In this document: piece after piece, positions 16,658 to 24,705 of the stretch | How the letters are laid out: each line of letters starts with the position of its first letter | Position numbering within the stretch: position 1 is the stretch's first letter | DNA from: an uncultured Clostridia bacterium | GTDB taxonomy: Bacteria; Bacillota; Clostridia; Lachnospirales; Lachnospiraceae | Length of the DNA: 41,284 bases | Assembly (NCBI GenBank): GCA_937896665.1 | Contig: CALBNS010000125.1 | Coordinates: 1 to 41,284 of the forward strand | Direction of reading: 5' to 3' | Program-made: the position numbers and the translations under genes | The notes under the pieces: generated by a model | The model's input: the letters and a program-made list of their open reading frames with translations, nothing else | Database searches by the model: none | What the model was told of the DNA's origin: nothing

Positions 16658-17203
16658 GTGAGAATATTAAGAAATAAAAATCAAGCATTTGCAGTCTTTC
16701 TGATGCTTGGTTTTTTTATTGGGATTATATATGAAAATTTGATTTCACGGGCGTATAGTATGTCTTTGAATATATTTCAGGATTTTTTTCTGGAGCAGTA
16801 CAGCCAGATGAATATCGTAACAGAGGATTATTTAAGTTATATTGTAAAAATAAGAGTATTTGTTTTTGGTGGTGTATGTCTGGTGGGATGCGTGAAGTGG
16901 AAGAAAGGCGTTGTGGCAGTCTGCCTTGGCTGGACAGGTTTTTTGAGTGGAATTATTACAGTACAGGCAGTGCTTTGGCTTGGAATCAAAGGGATTTTCT
17001 TATGCATCACGGCAATGTTTCCCCAAATACTGTTTTATGCTCTGGCATATATAATATTATTTTATTATCTGTATGATTACCCCCAACGTAAATGGAATAT
17101 GCGAATGACTGTGTTTGTGATTAGCATGTTTATTATCGGAATTATGTTTGAAGTTTATTTGAATCCCTTGCTGCTTCAGGGATTTATCCGGATCTTTTGC
17201 TGA
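16658..17203 (+). CDS. SpoIIM-like integral membrane protein
   Basis: The 181-residue protein has about five predicted spans. The length, the opening LGFFIGIIYENLI, the central aromatic membrane segments and the position after a Nudix gene resemble stage II sporulation protein M, a component of the engulfment machinery that retains SpoIID and SpoIIP. Sequence conservation in this family is low, so the call rests on topology, size and context. The GTG start has GGGAGG at 16645-16650, 7 bases upstream. A SpoIID/LytB-like gene is found later in the window but far away. Confidence 0.55.
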   Translation: MRILRNKNQAFAVFLMLGFFIGIIYENLISRAYSMSLNIFQDFFLEQYSQMNIVTEDYLSYIVKIRVFVFGGVCLVGCVKWKKGVVAVCLGWTGFLSGIITVQAVLWLGIKGIFLCITAMFPQILFYALAYIILFYYLYDYPQRKWNMRMTVFVISMFIIGIMFEVYLNPLLLQGFIRIFC

Positions 17204-17284
17204 ATTTAAGCCACATGAGGTCTGTTGTACTTAAAAATAGATTGTATGGTTGGAAAAGTATGGGAAAGTCTTTCGGCGTCTTAG

Positions 17285-17313
17285 TTGACAAATGTACTGG
17301 AAATCTTTATAAT
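17285..17313 (+). promoter_or_regulatory. Consensus promoter of ilvBN
   Basis: TTGACA at 17285-17290 and TATAAT at 17308-17313 are 17 bases apart, an exact sigma-A consensus. The leader before ilvB is only about 32 bases, too short for a T-box or attenuator. Confidence 0.85.
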
Positions 17314-17351
17314 TTTAATACTTTTATAAATCTCACAAAGGAGGGTATATA

Positions 17352-19079
17352 GTGAGAAAGATTACAGGAAATAAGCTATTAGTAAGGGCTTTGAGAGAAG
17401 AAGGCGTAGATCTTCTTTTTGGATATCCGGGAGCCTGTACAATTGATATCAGTGATGAATTATATAAACAGGATTATACAAGAGTAATTCTGCCAAGACA
17501 TGAACAGGCACTTGTCCATGCGGCAGATGCCTATGCACGTTCCACAGGAAAAGTAGGAGTCTGTTTGGTTACTAGTGGTCCGGGAGCCACGAATCTCGTG
17601 ACAGGAATTGCAACAGCGAATTATGACAGCGTGCCACTCGTGTGCTTTACCGGTCAGGTGGCGAGACATCTAATCGGAAATGATGCATTTCAGGAAGTTG
17701 ATATTGTCGGAATTACAAGAAGTATCTGTAAATATGGCGTGACGGTACAGCGTAGGGAAGATTTGGGCCGTATTATCAAGGAAGCATTCCATATTGCGAG
17801 AACGGGAAGACCGGGTCCGGTTGTTGTGGATCTTCCGAAAGATGTGATGGCAGAGCTTGGAGATGCGGAATATCCGGAGACAGTTAATATCCGTGGCTAT
17901 AAGCCGAACCCGGGAGTACATATGGGACAGTTGAAGCGTTCAATCAAAATGTTAAAGAAAGCAGAAAAACCATTATTCTTAGTAGGTGGCGGTGTGAACA
18001 TTGCGAGAGCTGGTGAGAATTTCACAAAGCTTGTAGATATTACAAAGATTCCGGTTGTGACAACGATTATGGGAAGAGGTGCGATCCCGACAGACCATCC
18101 GTTGTTTATTGGTAACCTTGGTATGCATGGTGCATATGCTGCCAATATGGCAGTCGGAGAATGTGACTTATTGTTCTCAATCGGAACTCGTTTCAACGAC
18201 AGAATTACCGGAAAGCTTCATGAATTTGCACCGAAAGCACAGATTGTACATATTGATATTGATACCGGTTCTATTTCCAGAAATGTACATGTAGATGTAC
18301 CAATCGTAGCCGATGCGAAGGAAGCAACGGACAAGATGCTTGAGTATGTGGAAGAACAGGATACAAGGGACTGGGTTGCACAGATTAACGCATGGAAAGA
18401 AGAGCATCCTGTCAAAATGAAAGACAAGCCGGCATTAACTGCTCAAAAAATAATTGAAACGATTAATGAAACATTCGATGAAGCAATCGTTGTTACAGAT
18501 GTTGGACAGCATCAGATGTTTACGGCGCAGTATCTGGCATTAAATGAAAAGAAGCAACTTTTGACATCAGGTGGACTTGGAACAATGGGATATGGTTTCC
18601 CGGGTGCAATCGGAGCACAGCTTGGCAATCCGGATACACCGGTTATTATGATATCCGGTGACGGCGGAATGCAGATGAATATTCAGGAGTTTGCGACAGC
18701 AGTGGGACAGGAACTCCCGGTGATTTTATGTGTATTTAATAACAATTACCTCGGTATGGTAAGACAATGGCAGAAATTATTTTATGGAAAACGTTATTCT
18801 ATGACATGCCTTCGTGCAAGGAAAGAATGTGATGGCAGATGTGGTACAGAAGGATGTGAGTGCCCGCCATATACACCGGATTTTGTGAAACTTGCAGAAA
18901 GCTATGGCGCGAAAGGTCTTCGCGTATTTAGTCCGGAAGAGATTCGTCCGGCCTTTGAAGAGGCACGTAAGAATACAAAAGTACCTACTTTAATTGAATT
19001 TATTATTGATCCGGAAGACTTAGTTTATCCAATGGTAAAACCAGGCGGAACATTAGCAGAACTGATTATGGACTGTTAA
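17352..19079 (+). CDS. ilvB: Acetolactate synthase large (catalytic) subunit
   Basis: The 575-residue ThDP enzyme condenses pyruvate with pyruvate or 2-ketobutyrate, the first shared step of valine, leucine and isoleucine synthesis. Catalytic Glu51 (LPRHEQALVHAADA), the FAD/ThDP-region glycine loops and the ThDP motif GDGGMQMNIQEFATA with VFNNNYLGMVRQW are intact. A cysteine-rich insertion at residues 486-504 (Cys486, 493, 497, 502, 504) replaces the short loop normally found between the KRYS and PDFVKLAESYG segments. The GTG start follows AAAGGAGGG. The regulatory subunit gene follows. Confidence 0.96.
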   Translation: MRKITGNKLLVRALREEGVDLLFGYPGACTIDISDELYKQDYTRVILPRHEQALVHAADAYARSTGKVGVCLVTSGPGATNLVTGIATANYDSVPLVCFTGQVARHLIGNDAFQEVDIVGITRSICKYGVTVQRREDLGRIIKEAFHIARTGRPGPVVVDLPKDVMAELGDAEYPETVNIRGYKPNPGVHMGQLKRSIKMLKKAEKPLFLVGGGVNIARAGENFTKLVDITKIPVVTTIMGRGAIPTDHPLFIGNLGMHGAYAANMAVGECDLLFSIGTRFNDRITGKLHEFAPKAQIVHIDIDTGSISRNVHVDVPIVADAKEATDKMLEYVEEQDTRDWVAQINAWKEEHPVKMKDKPALTAQKIIETINETFDEAIVVTDVGQHQMFTAQYLALNEKKQLLTSGGLGTMGYGFPGAIGAQLGNPDTPVIMISGDGGMQMNIQEFATAVGQELPVILCVFNNNYLGMVRQWQKLFYGKRYSMTCLRARKECDGRCGTEGCECPPYTPDFVKLAESYGAKGLRVFSPEEIRPAFEEARKNTKVPTLIEFIIDPEDLVYPMVKPGGTLAELIMDC

Positions 19080-19130
19080 AGGTAATTATTATGTAAAGTA
19101 GTTTGGAAATAGGAAATGAGGTATTGTTAT

Positions 19131-19640
19131 ATGAATTCAACAATGAAAAAAAGATGGATTTCTCTATATGTAGAAAATCAGGTAGGTGTACTTCCGAAAA
19201 TATCAGGTCTGTTTTCAGGGAAACTATATAACTTGGAAAGTCTTACAGTAGGAACAACGGAAGACCCTACGGTTTCTCGTATGACAATTGAGACATCCAG
19301 CGATGATGAGACATTTGAGCAGATAAAAAAGCAGCTCAATAGAATGGTGGAAGTAATCAAAGTGATTGACTTTACAAACAGTTCCGTTTGTATGAAAGAA
19401 TTACTTTATGTCAAAGTAAAAAAATGTACAAGAGAGGATAAGGAAGAAGTATTCCAGATTGCTCAATCTTTTCAAGCAAGAATTGTAGATTACGGAAAGG
19501 ATAGCTTGCTTCTAGAATTCGTGCATTCAGCAACGAAAAATGATGCTATTATCAAGCTGATGAAGGAAGAATTTCAGTCTATCGAAGTCGTTCGGGGCGG
19601 AAGTGTTGGAATTGAAGCAATTAATATGACACAACGTTAA
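19131..19640 (+). CDS. ilvN: Acetolactate synthase small (regulatory) subunit
   Basis: This 169-residue protein has an N-terminal ACT domain (WISLYVENQVGVLPKISGLF, then TVSRMTIETSSDDETFEQI) that binds valine for feedback inhibition, and a C-terminal ALS small-subunit domain. An ATG 15 bases upstream is in frame. The start chosen is better placed because GAGGT at 19118-19122 is 8 bases before it. The 51-base gap to ilvB and lack of an intervening promoter suggest one transcript. Confidence 0.92.
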   Translation: MNSTMKKRWISLYVENQVGVLPKISGLFSGKLYNLESLTVGTTEDPTVSRMTIETSSDDETFEQIKKQLNRMVEVIKVIDFTNSSVCMKELLYVKVKKCTREDKEEVFQIAQSFQARIVDYGKDSLLLEFVHSATKNDAIIKLMKEEFQSIEVVRGGSVGIEAINMTQR

Positions 19641-19659
19641 AAAAACAGAGCACGCTCTA

Positions 19660-19688
19660 TTGACATTAAAAGAAAAAAGTACGATAAT
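19660..19688 (+). promoter_or_regulatory. Promoter of ilvE
   Basis: TTGACA at 19660-19665 and GATAAT at 19683-19688 have 17-base spacing. A short dyad AGAGC-AC-GCTCT (19647-19658) abuts the -35 and could be chance. Confidence 0.65.
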
Positions 19689-19726
19689 AGCATGTAGATA
19701 AATTGGAAAGAAACGAGGGACTCGAC

Positions 19727-20752
19727 ATGAGTAATAAGCAATTAGACTGGGGAAATATAGGGTTTGACTATATTCAGACAGATAAGAGATATGTTTCGAA
19801 TTATAAGAATGGTGCATGGGATGATGGAGTTCTTACAGAAGACGCAACCGTCGTATTGAATGAATGTGCAGGTGTACTTCAGTATGCACAGACAGTTTTT
19901 GAGGGTTTAAAAGCATACAGAACAGAAGATGGTCATATTGTAACATTCCGACCTGACCTTAATGCACAGAGAATGGTAGACAGTGCAAAAAGGCTGGAGA
20001 TGCCGGTATTTCCGGAAGACCGTTTCGTAGAAGCGGTAGAAAAGGTAGTGGCTGCCAACGCAGATTTTGTTCCACCATATGGTTCAGGAGCAACACTTTA
20101 CCTTCGCCCGTATATGTTTGGAAGTAATCCGGTAATCGGTGTAAAACCGGCAGATGAATATCAATTCCGTATTTTTGCAACACCAGTAGGTCCTTACTTT
20201 AAGGGCGGTGCGAAGCCAATCACAATCCGTGTATGTGATTTTGACCGTGCAGCTCCACATGGAACAGGACATATTAAAGCAGGTCTGAACTATGCAATGA
20301 GCCTTCATGCAATCGTAGATGCCCACAACCAGGGATATGATGAAAATATGTATCTGGATTCTGCTACAAGAACAAAAGTAGAAGAGACAGGCGGAGCTAA
20401 CTTTGTCTTTATTACAAAAGACGGCAAGCTAGTAACACCAAAATCAAGTACAATTTTACCTTCTATCACAAGACGTTCTTTGGTTTATGTTGCAAAAGAA
20501 TATCTTGGCATGGAAGTGGAAGAACGAGAAGTACTGTTTGAAGAAGTAAAGGATTTTGCAGAATGTGGTCTTTGTGGTACAGCAGCAGTAATCTCTCCGG
20601 TAGGAAAGGTTGTTGATCATGGTAAAGAAATCTGTTTCCCAAGTGGAATGGACGAGATGGGACCAATCACAAAGAAACTGTATGACACATTGACCGGTAT
20701 TCAGATGGGCAGAATTGAAGCTCCGGAAGGTTGGATTCATGTAATTAAATAA
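19727..20752 (+). CDS. ilvE: Branched-chain amino acid aminotransferase
   Basis: The 341-residue, fold-type IV PLP enzyme interconverts valine, leucine and isoleucine with their 2-keto acids. The Schiff-base lysine is Lys184 in GTGHIKAGLNYAMSLHA. QTVFEGLKAYR, LYLRPYMFGS and the phosphate-binding ECGLCGTAAVISPVG segment are also present. The frame can be opened from a TTG at 19703, but the ATG at 19727 with GAGGGA 6-7 bases upstream is clearly the start. It has its own promoter and terminator next to ilvBN. Confidence 0.95.
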   Translation: MSNKQLDWGNIGFDYIQTDKRYVSNYKNGAWDDGVLTEDATVVLNECAGVLQYAQTVFEGLKAYRTEDGHIVTFRPDLNAQRMVDSAKRLEMPVFPEDRFVEAVEKVVAANADFVPPYGSGATLYLRPYMFGSNPVIGVKPADEYQFRIFATPVGPYFKGGAKPITIRVCDFDRAAPHGTGHIKAGLNYAMSLHAIVDAHNQGYDENMYLDSATRTKVEETGGANFVFITKDGKLVTPKSSTILPSITRRSLVYVAKEYLGMEVEEREVLFEEVKDFAECGLCGTAAVISPVGKVVDHGKEICFPSGMDEMGPITKKLYDTLTGIQMGRIEAPEGWIHVIK

Positions 20753-20764
20753 TGAGAAATTGCG

Positions 20765-20798
20765 AACGGCATGGTGCATTTGCATCATGTCGTTTTAA
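20765..20798 (+). terminator. Intrinsic terminator of ilvE
   Basis: AACGGCATGGTGCA (20765-20778) pairs with TGCATCATGTCGTT (20781-20794), with two mismatches or G-U positions, and is followed by TTTAAT. Confidence 0.8.
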
Positions 20799-20830
20799 TG
20801 TAAGCGTTCAAAACTTTAATCCCCTCACAA

Positions 20831-20859
20831 TGGACAGATTTTTAATTCTGTGTTACAAT
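20831..20859 (+). promoter_or_regulatory. Promoter of the methyltransferase-hslO-nadE unit
   Basis: TGGACA at 20831-20836 and TACAAT at 20854-20859 have 17-base spacing with a TGn extended -10 (TGT at 20851-20853). Confidence 0.65.
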
Positions 20860-20899
20860 CCATAAGATAAGATTTTCTGAAAAGGAATGAGATACATTT

Positions 20900-21673
20900 A
20901 TGGAAGCATATACAAGTTTTGCTTCTGTCTATGATACGTTCATGGATAATATTCCATACGAAGAGTGGGCAGAATATCTGATAGGGTTATTAAAAGAATA
21001 TAATGTGCAGGACGGATTGGTGTTAGACCTCGGCTGTGGAACCGGGAATATGACGGAACTTCTGGCAGAAGCAGGTTTCGATATGATTGGAATTGACAAT
21101 GCAGAGGAGATGCTTGGGATTGCCATGGAGAAACGTGCAGGGTCCGGACATGATATTCTATATCTTTTGCAGGATATGCGGGAATTTGAACTTTATGGGA
21201 CAGTAAAAGCGATTGTGAGTATCTGTGATTCTATGAATTATATTACAGAGAAAGAAGATTTGCTGGAGGTTTTCCGGCTGGTAAATAATTATCTTGATCC
21301 TAGTGGTGTGTTCATTTTTGATTTTAATACGGTTTATAAATACCAGCAAATTCTGGGAGACCAGACGATTGCAGAAGATAGAGAAGAATGCAGTTTTATC
21401 TGGGAAAATTGCTATTATGAGGATGAACAGATTAATGAGTATCAGCTAAGTCTGTTTATCAGGGAAGAAAACTCTGATTTGTATAGAAAATATCAGGAGA
21501 CACATTTTCAGAAAGCATATGATTTGGAGACAATCCGGGAACTTGTAACAGAAGCCGGACTGGAATATATAACGGCGTATGATGCGTTTACAAGAAAGGT
21601 ACCGACAGAGACGAGCGAACGCATCTATGTGATAGCGCGAGAAAAAGGCAAGAGAGGAAAACAGAATGAGTGA
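20900..21673 (+). CDS. Class I SAM-dependent methyltransferase
   Basis: This 257-residue soluble protein has the SAM-binding motif I VLDLGCGTGNMTELLAEAGF and the motif II acidic residue in MIGIDNAEEML. IVSICDSMNYITEKEDLLEV corresponds to motif IV. The substrate is unknown. The family is common in Clostridia as a YcgJ/BioC-like protein of undefined role. Its stop codon lies inside the start of hslO (8-base overlap), so the two are translationally coupled. Confidence 0.8.
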   Translation: MEAYTSFASVYDTFMDNIPYEEWAEYLIGLLKEYNVQDGLVLDLGCGTGNMTELLAEAGFDMIGIDNAEEMLGIAMEKRAGSGHDILYLLQDMREFELYGTVKAIVSICDSMNYITEKEDLLEVFRLVNNYLDPSGVFIFDFNTVYKYQQILGDQTIAEDREECSFIWENCYYEDEQINEYQLSLFIREENSDLYRKYQETHFQKAYDLETIRELVTEAGLEYITAYDAFTRKVPTETSERIYVIAREKGKRGKQNE

Positions 21674-22544
21674 TTATATTGTAAGAGCAACTGCGGCAAA
21701 TAAACAGATTCGTGCATTTGCAGCAACAACAAGAGATGTAGTAGAGACGGCGAGAGCCGCACATAATACAAGTCCTGTGGCAACAGCCGGTCTTGGAAGA
21801 CTTTTGACAGCAGGTGCTTTGATGGGAAGCATGATGAAGAATGAAAAGGACATGCTGACAATTCAGATTAAGTGTGATGGACCGATTAAGGGACTTACAG
21901 TCACGGCAGATGTTGCCGGAAATGTAAAAGGATATGTGGAAAATCCATATGTTCTACTGCCGCCAAGTCCGAAAGGAAAGTTGGATGTGGCAGCTGCACT
22001 TGGTCTGGGCGTATTAAGTGTAATTAAAGACATGGGATTAAAAGAACCTTATGTGGGACAGACTATTTTAACGACAAGTGAGATTGCAGAGGATTTAACC
22101 TACTATTTTGCAACTTCTGAGCAGGTTCCATCTTCAGTAGGCCTTGGCGTTCTGATGAAAAAAGACAATACGGTGAATCAGGCAGGTGGATTTATTATTC
22201 AGGTCATGCCGTTTGTAGACGATGCAGTGGTTGACAAATTAGAGGCAAATATTAATAAGTTGGATTCAGTGACCTCTATGTTGGACAGAGGACTTACCCC
22301 TGAGCAGATTTTAGAAACTGTACTGGAAGGTATGGAAGTAGAATATACCGATACGATGCCTGCGGAATTTAAGTGCAACTGTTCGAAGGAACGGGTGGAA
22401 AAAGCATTGATTAGTATTGGACGAAAAGATATTCAGGAAATGATTAATGAGGGAAAAGATATTGAGATGCATTGTCATTTCTGTAATACAAGCTATCAAT
22501 TTACAGTAGAGGAATTAAAGGAGATTTTAAAGAAAAGCAGATAA
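21666..22544 (+). CDS. hslO: Redox-regulated chaperonin Hsp33
   Basis: The 292-residue protein is a holdase chaperone activated by oxidation. The N-terminal domain shows ATAGLGRLLTAGALMGSMMK. The C-terminal redox switch has the four zinc-binding cysteines, Cys237-x-Cys239 and Cys270-x2-Cys273. When these form disulfides the linker unfolds and the protein binds unfolding clients. The start overlaps the preceding methyltransferase gene by 8 bases; nadE follows after 15 bases. Confidence 0.95.
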   Translation: MSDYIVRATAANKQIRAFAATTRDVVETARAAHNTSPVATAGLGRLLTAGALMGSMMKNEKDMLTIQIKCDGPIKGLTVTADVAGNVKGYVENPYVLLPPSPKGKLDVAAALGLGVLSVIKDMGLKEPYVGQTILTTSEIAEDLTYYFATSEQVPSSVGLGVLMKKDNTVNQAGGFIIQVMPFVDDAVVDKLEANINKLDSVTSMLDRGLTPEQILETVLEGMEVEYTDTMPAEFKCNCSKERVEKALISIGRKDIQEMINEGKDIEMHCHFCNTSYQFTVEELKEILKKSR

Positions 22545-22559
22545 AATAAGGAGGTTCTT

Positions 22560-24473
22560 ATGAAACAGGGATTTGTAAAAGTAGCAGCCGTAACTCCGGA
22601 TATCAAGGTTGCAGATGTAGATTACAACTGTGGGGAAATTTGTCGTCTGATTGACGAGACAACTGCCAATGGTGCAAAGATAGTAGCGTTTCCTGAGTTG
22701 TGCATCACAGGATATACCTGCTGTGATTTATTCTCACAGGATATTTTACTGAAAGAGGCAAAAGAAGCGTTAAAGAAGATTATTGATTATACGGCAGACA
22801 AGGATGCCCTGATTTTTGTAGGACTTCCATATGCAGTACGTGGTAAATTATATAATGTGGCGGCAGCGGTTAAAAGCGGGGAACTACTTGGAATGGTTAC
22901 AAAAACGTTCCTGCCTAATTTTGGTGAAGGTTATGAGATGAGAAATTTTGAACCGGGCCCTATGGAGGCAGACTGGGTGTTGTTTGAAAATGAAGAAATC
23001 CCGTTTGGACCACAGATTTTGTTTGAATGTGATGAGATGCCGGATTTGGTTGTTTCGGCAGAAATTTGTGAAGATGTATGGACTCCGCTTCCACCGAGCG
23101 TTGCTGCAGCTTTATCCGGTGCAACGGTGATTGTAAACTGTTCTGCCAGTGCGGAGACAGTAGGAAAAGATGCTTACCGCAGGGATTTGATTTCCGGACA
23201 ATCTGCAAGACTGATTGCAGGATATATTTATGCAAATGCCGGAGAGGGAGAGTCTACAACAGATCTGGTATTCGGCGGACATAATGTGATTGCGGAAAAT
23301 GGCACAGTTTTAAATGAATCAGAGTTGTTTGTAAACGACATCATTTACAGTGAGCTTGACATCAAGCGTATTGTCAGTGAAAGACGGAAGAATACGACTT
23401 TCCAGATATCTGATAAATACGACAAGTTAATTCATGTTCCGTTTTCGCTGGAAATTAAGGAAACAACTCTTACAAGAACATTCGGAGCCTTTCCATTTGT
23501 GCCGGGTAATGTGTCAGAACGAGAGAAGCGCTGTGAGCAGATTTTCATGATGCAGGCGATGGGATTGAAAAAACGTCTTGCCCACACAAATTGTAAAAGT
23601 GCGGTAGTTGGTATTTCAGGCGGACTAGATTCAACACTTGCCCTTCTGGTTACTGCAAAGGCATTTGATTTGTTGGGCATCGACCGTAAAAATATCGAAT
23701 CGGTTACCATGCCTTGTTTTGGTACGACAGACAGAACATATCAGAATGCATGTGTCTTAACTCAAAAGTTGGGAGCAAGTCTGCGTGAAGTGAATATTAA
23801 AGATTCGGTAAAAGCTCATTTTCGTGATATTGGTCAACCGGAAGATTTGCATGATGTTACATTCGAAAATTCCCAGGCAAGAGAGCGTACGCAGGTCTTA
23901 ATGGATATTGCAAATCAAACCGGCGGTATGGTAATCGGCACTGGTGATATGTCAGAACTGGCACTCGGCTGGGCAACTTATAACGGAGATCACATGTCGA
24001 TGTATGGCGTAAATGCGTCTGTACCGAAGACTCTTGTGCGATATCTGGTGCAGTATTATGCAGATACTTGTGTGGACGCTGAGCTGAAAGCAGTATTGCT
24101 TGACGTTTTAGATACGCCGGTAAGTCCGGAGCTTCTTCCGCCAAAAGACGGGGAAATTGCACAGAAGACAGAAGATTTAGTAGGACCATACGAACTGCAT
24201 GATTTTTATATTTATTATATGCTTCGGTATGATTATGCACCGAGCAAGATTTACCGTCTGGCAAAACATGCATTTGCAGGAACTTATGATGATGAGACGA
24301 TTTTAAAATGGCTGAAGAAATTTTATTGGAGATTCTTCTCTCAGCAGTTCAAACGTTCTTGTCTGCCGGATGGGCCGAAGGTTGGTTCAGTAGGTGTATC
24401 GCCGCGTGGTGATCTTAGAATGCCAAGTGATGCATGTGCGGCACTTTGGTTAAAAGATTTAGAGAACATATAG
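22560..24473 (+). CDS. nadE: Glutamine-dependent NAD+ synthetase
   Basis: The 637-residue two-domain enzyme makes NAD+ from deamido-NAD+, ATP and glutamine. The N-terminal nitrilase-like amidase has the triad Glu46 (FPELCITGY), Lys115 (TKTFLPNFGE) and Cys170 (VSAEICEDVW). The C-terminal synthetase has the P-loop GISGGLDSTLAL near residue 352 and IGTGDMSELALGWATYNGD. Length matches the fused glutaminase-synthetase form. AAGGAGG precedes the ATG. It ends the transcription unit, before a terminator. Confidence 0.97.
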   Translation: MKQGFVKVAAVTPDIKVADVDYNCGEICRLIDETTANGAKIVAFPELCITGYTCCDLFSQDILLKEAKEALKKIIDYTADKDALIFVGLPYAVRGKLYNVAAAVKSGELLGMVTKTFLPNFGEGYEMRNFEPGPMEADWVLFENEEIPFGPQILFECDEMPDLVVSAEICEDVWTPLPPSVAAALSGATVIVNCSASAETVGKDAYRRDLISGQSARLIAGYIYANAGEGESTTDLVFGGHNVIAENGTVLNESELFVNDIIYSELDIKRIVSERRKNTTFQISDKYDKLIHVPFSLEIKETTLTRTFGAFPFVPGNVSEREKRCEQIFMMQAMGLKKRLAHTNCKSAVVGISGGLDSTLALLVTAKAFDLLGIDRKNIESVTMPCFGTTDRTYQNACVLTQKLGASLREVNIKDSVKAHFRDIGQPEDLHDVTFENSQARERTQVLMDIANQTGGMVIGTGDMSELALGWATYNGDHMSMYGVNASVPKTLVRYLVQYYADTCVDAELKAVLLDVLDTPVSPELLPPKDGEIAQKTEDLVGPYELHDFYIYYMLRYDYAPSKIYRLAKHAFAGTYDDETILKWLKKFYWRFFSQQFKRSCLPDGPKVGSVGVSPRGDLRMPSDACAALWLKDLENI

Positions 24474-24480
24474 AGTGGGT

Positions 24481-24519
24481 AAAGAAGATTATATTTTTAA
24501 AATATAGTCTTCTTTTTTC
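24481..24519 (+). terminator. Intrinsic terminator after nadE
   Basis: AAAGAAGATTATATTTT pairs with AAAATATAGTCTTCTTT around a short A/T loop, and the 3' arm merges into a T run ending at about 24519. Confidence 0.8.
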
Positions 24520-24548
24520 TTGACAAAAAGTCAGAAAGGGACTATGAT
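24520..24548 (+). promoter_or_regulatory. Promoter of the pilus locus
   Basis: TTGACA at 24520-24525 and TATGAT at 24543-24548 have 17-base spacing. The expected leader is about 147 bases, long compared with other units in the window. Confidence 0.75.
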
Positions 24549-24586
24549 GTAGTCACTCGTCTAAGAGCAAATCATTTTTTATTCAA

Positions 24587-24705
24587 GGGATGGTCATCCC
24601 AATGTATCCAAAACGAGGACATTTAAGAGCGAAAGGAGGATAGACAGGGTAGCTTTTATTATTATGCAGTTTACGCTATTTCATAATTGGAAGGAGGAAA
24701 AATGA
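24587..24705 (+). promoter_or_regulatory. Long structured leader of the pilus operon with two mini-frames
   Basis: GGGATG-GT-CATCCC (24587-24600) is a perfect dyad. Just after it an ATG at 24602 opens a 13-codon frame (MYPKRGHLRAKGG, stop at 24641-24643). A second ATG at 24664 opens a 13-codon frame (MQFTLFHNWKEEK) whose TGA overlaps the ATG of the first pilus gene as ATGA. Neither has a well-placed ribosome binding site, so coding is doubtful; the arrangement resembles a translational-coupling leader. Confidence 0.3.

Noticed and set aside
17204..17351. Attenuator or T-box in front of ilvB
   Set aside because: The consensus promoter leaves a leader of only about 32 bases, with no T-box motif and no terminator-like hairpin.
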